A stretch of DNA of 28,339 nucleotides from Cesiribacter sp. GTDB taxonomy: Bacteria > Bacteroidota > Bacteroidia > Cytophagales > Cyclobacteriaceae. A model generated the notes under the pieces. The model did not search any database. It saw only the letters and a list, made by a program, of their open reading frames with translations, and had not been told where the DNA came from. Shown in pieces: positions 16,918 through 23,509 of this stretch (position 1 is its first letter; each line of letters opens with the position of its first letter). The stretch is from NCBI GenBank assembly GCA_030147305.1, contig JASLAE010000124.1:1-28339 (forward strand). The letters run 5' to 3'. A program made the translations under genes and the position numbers.

Positions 16918-17940
16918 ATGAAAAAGTATTCCTATTTTCTGGCCCTTTTTATCTTGGTTTTGGCCTGCAACCCAAGTAACGAAGAGGAGGCTTATGAGAT
17001 ATTACAGGAAGGCAACGCTTACCTGCAGCAACAGCAATATCCCGAAGCCATCCGCCTGTATACCGAAGCGCTCAAGCATTTCCCAAAATATGCAGATGCC
17101 TACAATAATCGTGGCATTGCTTATTTTAGAACAAATCAATACGAACAGGCTTTAGAGGATTACAATGCTGCTTTACAGTTGAGGAGTGACTATACAGACG
17201 CCCGCTATAACAGAGCGACCGTTTATCTCGAAACTCAGCAATGGACGGAAGCGCTTCAGGACCTGCGCCAGGTCGCGCAGGTTTATTCAGATTCTGCCTA
17301 TGTTCATTTTGCAAGAGGTTTGGCTTACAGTCATTTGCAGGAAAAAGATTCTGCCCTTCAGGCTTTTAACCAGGCACTTTCCCTAAACCCCAAAAATGCT
17401 GAAGCATATGTGAACAGGGCAATCATTAAAATGGAGGTGCAGGATTATACGGGCGCGCGTATCGATCTTGAAACCGCCATTAAGCTGGATGGGGATGAAG
17501 CCAATGCTTACAATGCCCTTTCCATGCTGTTAATAGAACAAAAGAATTACGACGAAGCACTTAAAGTTATCAATAGGGCTGTGCGGATACAGCCCCGAAA
17601 TCCTTTTTTCCTGAATAACCGTGGCTTTATACTTACCCAACTGGAGAAGTATAAAGAAGCAGCCAGTGATATTGATACAAGTCTTGCAATTGATTCTACC
17701 AACGCCTGGGTTCACAGAAATAAAGGGATTCTCCTGCTTTACAGGGAGCAGTACCCTGCTGCCGAGACCCATTTGTTAAAAGCTCTCCAGATAGATCCAT
17801 TTCTGGATGAGGTGCAGTACTATCTGGGAGAATTATATTACCGCCAGAACCAGTTCGATAAAGCCTGTGCTGCCTGGCGTAAGTCTGCTGAAGTAGAAGA
17901 AGCTTCCGGCGTGCAGGCCCTGCAGGAATTATGTCAGTAG
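16918..17940 (+). CDS. TPR-repeat lipoprotein
   Basis: 340 residues from the ATG at 16918. An in-frame GTG nine bases earlier is the other possible start, but it overlaps the -7 box, so ATG is preferred. A lipoprotein signal (MKKYSYFLALFILVLAC) has lipobox VLAC with the Cys lipidated. The rest is about eight to nine tandem tetratricopeptide repeats of 34 residues, with the usual A/Y/G spacing (for example AYNNRGIAYFRTNQYEQAL and AYVNRAIIKMEVQDYTGA). TPR domains mediate protein-protein contacts, so a periplasm-facing scaffold or assembly role is likely; the partner is unknown. It is monocistronic. Confidence 0.9.
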   Translation: MKKYSYFLALFILVLACNPSNEEEAYEILQEGNAYLQQQQYPEAIRLYTEALKHFPKYADAYNNRGIAYFRTNQYEQALEDYNAALQLRSDYTDARYNRATVYLETQQWTEALQDLRQVAQVYSDSAYVHFARGLAYSHLQEKDSALQAFNQALSLNPKNAEAYVNRAIIKMEVQDYTGARIDLETAIKLDGDEANAYNALSMLLIEQKNYDEALKVINRAVRIQPRNPFFLNNRGFILTQLEKYKEAASDIDTSLAIDSTNAWVHRNKGILLLYREQYPAAETHLLKALQIDPFLDEVQYYLGELYYRQNQFDKACAAWRKSAEVEEASGVQALQELCQ

Positions 17941-17967
17941 GGATCTGATAAAAATAGGACGGCAAAC

Positions 17968-17987
17968 CAGGTATGCCCACCTGTTTT
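17968..17987 (+). terminator. Possible weak terminator of the TPR gene
   Basis: CAGGT pairs with ACCTG around a six-base loop, followed by TTTTCTT. The stem is short, so this is tentative. Confidence 0.35.
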
Positions 17988-18024
17988 CTTCTGTATGTGC
18001 CCAGCCTATATTCTTTTTTTGCTT

Positions 18025-18719
18025 TTATTCCTTTAACGCATACTTGGTTTCGTTTACCTGATTTTGCAATTGCAATATACGTGGCGGAACGGCACGTTCC
18101 AGGCAATCAACTGCCAGACAGCGTTCACAGGTTTCATTCACCCAGCAAACGGGTGTGTTATCATCATTCCACCAGCGAAGCTTCCGCCTTAAGGTTTCAT
18201 TCAATCTCAGGCCAATGGAAAGGCTGCTGTGACGACCTGGCTGAGGATTATTGGTCCGGGCCAGCGTGAGTACCAGGTATTCGTTTTCGCTGCCAATGTA
18301 TTTACTCCTTTGCGCCCGGCATAGCAGCGCTGTATTCAGGTTTGTGTCCAGCTCCCCAAAGATGGTCAGTGAGATCCAGCGGCGGCAATAATGCTCGTTC
18401 ATCATACTGCCATGCGGCTTGTGCAAGCCACTCAGGTGGATCTCCTTGGTAAGAAAATATTCGTCTGAGCCAATGGGGTTATTAAATCTTAAGAAGAAAA
18501 TCTCGCGCAGGCCAAAAAGCGGGGCAGTAAGTTGGTTAGCCTGTGCAGGAGCATTTCCGGCGTAGCCCGGTATCGCTGCATCAACTGCAACAGGAAATCG
18601 GGTTGCCAATTTTTTTGCTGCAGCCAGCCTCGAATCTCATTTACTAAAGGTTCGCGTGGCACCAGCAGTACGCAGCTGAAATACGAAGCTTTAAAACTGC
18701 CTGATTTAGGCTTTAGCAA
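18025..18719 (-). pseudogene. Remnant of an XRE / ImmA-IrrE family transcriptional regulator
   Basis: Two overlapping minus-strand frames together give only the C-terminal half of a regulator of the HTH plus ImmA/IrrE-peptidase type. The first (18489-18719) reads FKASYFSCVLLVP and RATPEMLLHRLTNLLP; the second (from about 18520 to 18025) continues as FGLREIFFLRF, LTKEIHLSGLHKPHG, NEHYCRRW and ends with a cysteine cluster CWVNETCERCLAVDC. The natural join falls in five T (plus-strand A run 18514-18518); one added base restores PRFFGLREIFF. The helix-turn-helix and peptidase domains are absent: upstream of residue FKAS the sequence becomes the terminator of the DUF4142 gene. So the gene has lost its 5' half and carries a frameshift. 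It is very unlikely to make a working regulator. The frameshift alone could be a sequencing error, but the truncation could not. Confidence 0.8.
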
Positions 18720-18748
18720 AAAAAAAGGCTATCCTGTAAAGGGTAGCC
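18718..18748 (-). terminator. Terminator of the DUF4142 lipoprotein gene
   Basis: On the minus strand GGCTA-C-CCT pairs with AGG-A-TAGCC around TTAC, followed by nine T (plus-strand A run 18718-18726). It starts about 30 bases after the gene's stop and touches the first codon of the regulator remnant. Confidence 0.8.
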
Positions 18749-18780
18749 TTCTTCAATTAGATACTCTTGAAAATAAATTA

Positions 18781-19338
18781 TTACAATAACTGCCTCTCCA
18801 GCTCGTCTGCTTTGCGTTCGTGTGAGCGCATTACATCAAGTTTAGAGGCTGCAAAAGCCCTGATGTTATTATCATTTGCATTGATCGCTGCTTCCTCAAA
18901 CATGCGAATGGCATTGTTGTGCACCGTTTCTACGGCACGCAGATAGAGCTGGTCAAAGGAACGCTGGTCGGTACGGGAAAGCTCGTTCATGATGTCCTGA
19001 TACCGATCGCTCATGGTGGCAGGTAAAGCAATCTTTTTATCTCTTGCAATTTTTCGGATATCGTCACGCATCCTGTTGTGATCAGTCACGGCCGTATTGG
19101 CAAAATCTGTTACGATACGGGCATAACCATCCTGCGCAGCTTTGGTCGACATGGCAGTGAGTAGCATGTTGTAATTTGCAGCTTCAACCATAAAGGTGGC
19201 ATCTGATCTTTCTGCTTCTGTCTCCAGTTTACGAGAATTGCGGTCCTGTGCTTCGTTGTAGCTAAGGTTAGCTGGCGTACAGGATGTTACCACAATGGCC
19301 AAAAAGATAAATGTAAAAAGTATGTTAAAGTGTTTCAT
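18781..19338 (-). CDS. DUF4142 lipoprotein
   Basis: 185 residues. Lipoprotein signal with lipobox VTSC and Cys20 lipidated. The rest is an all-helical DUF4142 domain: FMVEAANYNMLLTAMSTKAAQ, then TDHNRMRDDIRKIA, DQLYLRAVETVHNNAIRMFEEAA and a final RSHERKADELERQLL. The four-helix pattern with repeated His and Glu is ferritin-like, and family members are predicted envelope proteins of unknown function. No metal binding is proven. It has its own terminator. Confidence 0.88.
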   Translation of the reverse strand: MKHFNILFTFIFLAIVVTSCTPANLSYNEAQDRNSRKLETEAERSDATFMVEAANYNMLLTAMSTKAAQDGYARIVTDFANTAVTDHNRMRDDIRKIARDKKIALPATMSDRYQDIMNELSRTDQRSFDQLYLRAVETVHNNAIRMFEEAAINANDNNIRAFAASKLDVMRSHERKADELERQLL

Positions 19339-19642
19339 GATTCCCTGATTTGTTAAACATTTAACACCTTGCAGCGCTAAAAGTTTTTGCTTTTGTTTTA
19401 CCAGTAATATGTAAGGAGCATATGGCTGTAGATTTCTTAGGTGTTTTGGCAGGAAAGTACCTGCATTTTCATAAACAGCTCCCAGAAATCATGAAGCGTT
19501 AGTTCAATACATCCACTAGGTATAATGGGTTATATTCTATCGGATGGCTATAATTGTACCGATGAAGTTTTATGGCGAAAGCTACTTATCTTTATTTGGA
19601 TTTGATCTAAATAGGGTAGATCTTTGTGCATCTTAAAGTTGT
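19339..19642. other. Short intergenic interval
   Basis: About 300 bases between divergent genes. I see no supported gene. A 26-codon frame at 19422-19502 has an upstream AGGAG but is too short and isolated to call. A one-mismatch -7 box (GATCTTTG, ending near 19627) could serve the gene at 19643. Confidence 0.4.
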
Positions 19643-19996
19643 ATGCAGGACCAGCATTTAAAAGCATTATACAGTACGCTCAATGGCCATATTTACCAGG
19701 ATAATCATCGTGGTTTGTTAGTGCTGGAGTGGTATGGTCGCCGGTCGCTGCTCAAACTGCCTTGCTATTTTTCTCTCAGGAAGCAGGTTAATGGCATTAA
19801 CCTGAAAGAGCTGCTGTCTAATCCTGCCCGTGCCTGTGATGTGGAGATTCTCAATCCATGTGGGTGCGACCGTTGCTTTGTCCTGAGTATTCCCGATATT
19901 CTGGAGTTTCAGGACCTCATCAATGGTGCCAAAGCCATGATGGAACTCAATAGCATACTGCACGAACGCCTGCGCCGTGCTGTGGCTTTTATCTAA
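19643..19996 (+). CDS. Hypothetical 117-residue cysteine-containing protein
   Basis: I do not recognise the family with certainty. There is no signal peptide or membrane segment. The central part contains a compact cysteine group, C73-G-C75-D-R-C78 (with C41 and C65 earlier), which could bind zinc or a metal cluster. The C-terminal 35 residues (DLINGAKAMMELNSILHERLRR) look like an amphipathic helix. It may be a small cytoplasmic protein of Bacteroidota. It stands alone between the DUF4142 gene (divergent) and ferritin. Confidence 0.7.
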   Translation: MQDQHLKALYSTLNGHIYQDNHRGLLVLEWYGRRSLLKLPCYFSLRKQVNGINLKELLSNPARACDVEILNPCGCDRCFVLSIPDILEFQDLINGAKAMMELNSILHERLRRAVAFI

Positions 19997-20299
19997 CAGT
20001 TCCAATATCTTTTTGGGAGGCCTTTCTTTAACATAGCTGTTCTTTTCCCGTTACTGATTTACCAGATTGGTACTATTGCTGCTGCAATAATAGATACAGC
20101 TTTACTGCTCCTGCGTTTATTCAGGCCTGCTTATAGAAGATTTAGCGCTTGCATTTGGCTATAATTGTATGGTTGTCTGTGCTCACTGCACACAATAGAG
20201 GCGCTGTTACTGGCATTAATTAAGATTTAGAACAGTTCCAAATTTGTACTGTAATATTGTAATCCTACAACTATGATGTATTTTAGTGAGTATAAGTAG
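19997..20299. other. Short intergenic interval upstream of ferritin
   Basis: About 300 A/T-rich bases. I see no gene. A small hairpin (TGTGC with GCACA, near 20177-20191) and a near -7 box (CAAATTTG, about 60 bases before the ferritin start) are the only patterns. Confidence 0.4.
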
Positions 20300-20860
20300 A
20301 TGAAGAAAAGTAAAATACATATGAAAGATTTATTAAGACGTAAGACTTCTCTTACCGAAGAAATAGAAATTGCCCTGAACGAGCAAATCAAACGTGAAGC
20401 ACATTCATCAGCTGTTTATTTAGCAATGGGCTCCTGGTGCGATCAGCATGGGTTCGAAAATAGCGCTAACTTCTTCTACAAACAGGCTGACGAAGAGCGT
20501 GGACACATGCTTAAGATCTTTAAATATGTACTGGATCTGGGTGGTAACGCCGTTTCTCCGGAAATAGCCGGTGTTCCACAGGATTTCGAATCCTTCAGGG
20601 GTGTTTTTGAGCAAACTCTGGAACAGGAGATTGCCATAACGCAATCCATCAATCGGATTGTAGCCCGGTGTTATCAGGTACAGGACTTTACAACGGTAGG
20701 TTTCTTGCAGTGGTTCCTGCAGGAGCAGATCGAGGAAGAGTATATAGCCCGCCGTGCACTGGAACTGTTCGATACCATTGGAGAAGAAGGCGTAGGCCGT
20801 TATATGATTGATAAAAACATTCCGAAGATCAGCTACGACAAAGGCTCTTCAGAAGCATAA
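20300..20860 (+). CDS. ftnA: Bacterial non-heme ferritin
   Basis: 186 residues; the ATG at 20321 (MKDLLRRK) is an alternative start. A four-helix ferritin with a complete ferroxidase centre: Glu33, Glu66 and His69 (DEERGHM), Glu110, and Gln143 with Glu146 (EQIEEEY), aligned by eye with E. coli FtnA Glu17, Glu50, His53, Glu94, Gln127 and Glu130. It oxidises Fe(II) and stores iron as a mineral in a 24-mer shell in the cytoplasm. No heme-ligand Met of the bacterioferritin kind is evident. A strong terminator follows the stop, so it is its own transcript. Confidence 0.93.
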   Translation: MKKSKIHMKDLLRRKTSLTEEIEIALNEQIKREAHSSAVYLAMGSWCDQHGFENSANFFYKQADEERGHMLKIFKYVLDLGGNAVSPEIAGVPQDFESFRGVFEQTLEQEIAITQSINRIVARCYQVQDFTTVGFLQWFLQEQIEEEYIARRALELFDTIGEEGVGRYMIDKNIPKISYDKGSSEA

Positions 20861-20878
20861 TTTTCTAAAAAAGATAAG

Positions 20879-20908
20879 AAGCTTCCACACAACTGTGGAA
20901 GCTTTTTT
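20879..20908 (+). terminator. Strong terminator after ferritin
   Basis: GCTTCCACA (20881-20889) pairs with TGTGGAAGC (20894-20902) around CAAC, extended by AA/TT, followed by six T. It ends only 13 bases before the Nudix start codon. Confidence 0.9.
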
Positions 20909-20921
20909 GTTTTGCAGCTGT

Positions 20922-21575
20922 ATGGAACATTTTATTGCGGCGTTACAACAACGCTTAACAGAGCCTTTGCCTGGCATAAAAGCACAGGCGCTTATGTCTC
21001 CACAGCTTGAGCGCGACGTGAGATTTAAAATAAAACCAAGACCCGACGCCCGGCAGGGCAGTGTGTTATTGCTGCTCTATCCACAGGCTAATATGCTGTG
21101 GCTGCCGCTGATGCAACGGCCAACCTATAACGGGCATCATAGCGGGCAGGTGAGCCTGCCCGGTGGCAAGCAGGAGCCGGGAGATCCGGACCGCATATAT
21201 ACTGCCCTGCGGGAAGCAGAGGAGGAGATGGGCATTCCGCGAGTGGACGTACAGGTATTGGGCACACTTTCTGAATTATACATTCCACCCAGCAATTTTG
21301 TGGTTTTGCCTGTTGTTGGCTTTATGCCTTCGGCCCCTCATTTTGTCCCAGATCCTGCTGAAGTAGAGCAGGTGCTGGAAGTATCACTGCCCGACCTGCT
21401 AACAGAAAATTTTATTAAGTTTACCGACACACCTCCAGGAAGCCTTTACCCCATCAGTACGCCCTACTATCCTGTGCAGGAACGGGTGGTATGGGGCGCT
21501 ACAGCCATGATTCTGAGCGAATTTGTTGCCCTGATGCATGAACTGCTGCCTCGGCATCCGCTGCTACGGCCCTGA
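20922..21575 (+). CDS. Nudix hydrolase, CoA-pyrophosphatase (NudL) type
   Basis: 217 residues from the ATG at 20922; a longer frame reading back into ferritin to 20808 is not credible because it overlaps that gene and its terminator. The Nudix box is GGKQEPGDPDRIYTALREAE followed by EEMGI, with the REAEEEMG catalytic helix binding Mg. It is preceded by SGQVSLPGG, the form seen in CoA/acyl-CoA pyrophosphatases (Nudix subfamily with PROSITE UPF0035), which cleave CoA to 4'-phosphopantetheine and 3',5'-ADP. The length fits that subfamily. It is cytoplasmic. It lies 61 bases behind ferritin with a terminator in between. Confidence 0.88.
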   Translation: MEHFIAALQQRLTEPLPGIKAQALMSPQLERDVRFKIKPRPDARQGSVLLLLYPQANMLWLPLMQRPTYNGHHSGQVSLPGGKQEPGDPDRIYTALREAEEEMGIPRVDVQVLGTLSELYIPPSNFVVLPVVGFMPSAPHFVPDPAEVEQVLEVSLPDLLTENFIKFTDTPPGSLYPISTPYYPVQERVVWGATAMILSEFVALMHELLPRHPLLRP

Positions 21576-21796
21576 AACCAAGGGGTTAGTTTATAGGTGC
21601 TTAATTCAGATGTAACCAAAGAACAGTTGCCTTCAGCTGCTGCCAACCCTGGGATGTAAAAATGGGCATATAAACTTACTGCCCAGTTTAGAGCAGTGGA
21701 GATTTTGTAGATTATGCGTCAAGCTGTGTAATTGTAGAGCATCAGCAGGATTTTTTAATTAACTTGGCCGTTTTGGTACCCTACGAACTTATTTGA

Positions 21797-23089
21797 ATGG
21801 AGTCTCACGCGTTAATTACCAATGATGCTGTTGTATTTGGCATCTTAATGGCATTGCTGGGTTTGGTATTTTATACCGCTAAAAGCACCCATCCCTTCTG
21901 GATGAAATTTTATGGTGTGGTGCCGGCCCTGCTTTTATGTTATTTTCTGCCTTCGCTTCTCAATACTTTTGGCATTGTAGACCCCCATACCTCTAATCTT
22001 TACTTTATGGCCTCACGCTACCTGCTGCCAACGGCATTGGTGCTGCTAACGATTAGCATAGATCTGAGAGGTATCCGGCAGTTGGGACCAAAGGCCATCA
22101 TTATGTTTCTGGCGGGTACGGTTGGGATTATTCTGGGCGGTCCAATTGCCATGTGGATCGTATCGCTTTTTAATCCGGACATTGTAAGTGGCGATGCTGT
22201 TTGGCGTGGGCTTAGTACCATAGCCGGGAGCTGGATTGGGGGCGGTGCTAACCAGGCTGCCATGAAAGAGTTGTTTGAAGTTGATGAATACGGACCCGGG
22301 CTATTTAGTGTAATGGCTACCGTTGACGTAATCGTGGCCAATATCTGGATGGCCTTTCTGCTCTTTGGTGCCGGCAGATCCAAGCGTGTAGACAAGATTT
22401 TCCGGGCAGATGCTTCTGCCATTGCAGATGTGCGCCGCCGCATAGAGGATTACCGACTCAGCATTGCCAAAATGCCAACGCTTACGCATACCATCATTAT
22501 TTTGTCGGTAGGCTTCGCCGCAACAGGCCTCTCGCACCTTTTTGCAGATATTTTAACACCCAGCCTGCAGCAGGCAGCGGCTTCTGTAGATCCTGCAACG
22601 GGAAATAAGCCTTATTCCTGGCTGGTAGATTTTAGCCTGACAAGCTCCTTTTTCTGGATTGTAGTAATTGCTACTACCCTGGGCTTGCTGCTTTCATTTA
22701 CTTCTGCCAAGAAGCTGGAGGGTGTGGGTGCTTCCCGGTTGGGCAGTGTCATGATTTACATACTGGTAGCCACCATTGGTCTGGAGATGGATATTACCGG
22801 CATTGCAGCCAATCCGGGAATTTTCGTAGTGGGCCTTGTCTGGATGCTGGTACACGTGAGCGTGATGCTGGTTGTGGCCTGGATAATCAAAGCACCCTTT
22901 TTCTTCACAGCGGTGGGCAGCCAGGCGAATGTGGGCGGTGCGGCCTCTGCGCCCGTGGTAGCCTCTGCTTTTCATGAATCGCTGGCTCCCGTGGGTGTGC
23001 TGTTGGCTGTTTTGGGTTATGCCTTGGGCACCTATGGCGCCTACATCAGCGGACAATTAATGCGTTGGGTAGCTGGAATAATTGGCTAG
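21797..23089 (+). CDS. DUF819-family membrane protein
   Basis: 430 residues. About eleven membrane segments fill the chain, with short loops and one larger polar loop near 195-225 (GRSKRVDKIFRADASAIADVRRR). Diagnostic stretches are ISIDLRGIRQLGP, GSWIGGGANQAAMKE and VGSQANVGGAASAPV; the two glycine-rich segments in the two halves suggest an internal duplication of the transporter type. DUF819 (YjcL-like) proteins are predicted membrane transporters with unknown substrate. It is followed after 38 bases by the [2Fe-2S] gene on the same strand, so they probably form one operon. Confidence 0.9.
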   Translation: MESHALITNDAVVFGILMALLGLVFYTAKSTHPFWMKFYGVVPALLLCYFLPSLLNTFGIVDPHTSNLYFMASRYLLPTALVLLTISIDLRGIRQLGPKAIIMFLAGTVGIILGGPIAMWIVSLFNPDIVSGDAVWRGLSTIAGSWIGGGANQAAMKELFEVDEYGPGLFSVMATVDVIVANIWMAFLLFGAGRSKRVDKIFRADASAIADVRRRIEDYRLSIAKMPTLTHTIIILSVGFAATGLSHLFADILTPSLQQAAASVDPATGNKPYSWLVDFSLTSSFFWIVVIATTLGLLLSFTSAKKLEGVGASRLGSVMIYILVATIGLEMDITGIAANPGIFVVGLVWMLVHVSVMLVVAWIIKAPFFFTAVGSQANVGGAASAPVVASAFHESLAPVGVLLAVLGYALGTYGAYISGQLMRWVAGIIG

Positions 23090-23127
23090 CCTAATACCAA
23101 AATACTGTTATCAACGTAGGTATAGCC

Positions 23128-23397
23128 ATGGGAAAGAAAGATTTTAGTCATGTTCAGCATTTTGTATTTGTCTGCACCGGCAGTGATTGTAAGTCAGAAA
23201 GCAAAAAGCTACAGAAAGCGTTTAAAGAAGCATTAGATAAGAATGGACTTAAAAAAGTGAGCCAGGTCATCAAGACCAAATGCACGGGGCGTTGCAAAGA
23301 GGCACCTGTAGTTATTGTGGGCAATGAATGGATAGGAGAGGTACGCACCGCTGATGCTGATAAACTGGTGCAGAAGCATTATACAGAGAAAAGCTAA
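23128..23397 (+). CDS. Thioredoxin-like [2Fe-2S] ferredoxin
   Basis: 89 residues. Four cysteines, C16 and C21 (CTGSDC) and C52 and C56 (CTGRC), have the spacing of thioredoxin-fold [2Fe-2S] proteins such as the NuoE-type subunit and Shethna-like ferredoxins. A basic helix lies between them. It should carry one [2Fe-2S] cluster and pass electrons in the cytoplasm; partners are unknown. It is 38 bases downstream of the DUF819 gene. Its stop is followed by a hairpin shared with the aconitase gene. Confidence 0.88.
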   Translation: MGKKDFSHVQHFVFVCTGSDCKSESKKLQKAFKEALDKNGLKKVSQVIKTKCTGRCKEAPVVIVGNEWIGEVRTADADKLVQKHYTEKS

Positions 23398-23452
23398 GCG
23401 CTAACATAGCTTCGATAGCATTTCACAACATTCATGAACAGCTATACAAAAA

Positions 23453-23484
23453 AAGAAAGCCGGAGCAAAGACTCCGGCTTTCTT
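23453..23484. terminator. Terminator shared by the [2Fe-2S] and aconitase genes
   Basis: AAGAAAGCCGGAG (23453-23465) pairs with CTCCGGCTTTCTT (23472-23484) around CAAAGA. The T run is longer on the minus strand, so it serves aconitase best and may work more weakly for the ferredoxin. Confidence 0.85.
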
Positions 23485-23509
23485 AGTAGTTGTTACAAAA
23501 GTTAATCAA

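Noticed and set aside
19422..19502. 26-codon frame with an AGGAG three bases before the ATG
   Set aside because: Too short, isolated, spacing too tight, and Shine-Dalgarno sequences are not a reliable start signal in this phylum; no supporting feature.
20808..20921. N-terminal extension of the Nudix protein into the ferritin gene
   Set aside because: It would overlap ferritin and read through a strong terminator; the ATG at 20922 gives a normal-length family member.
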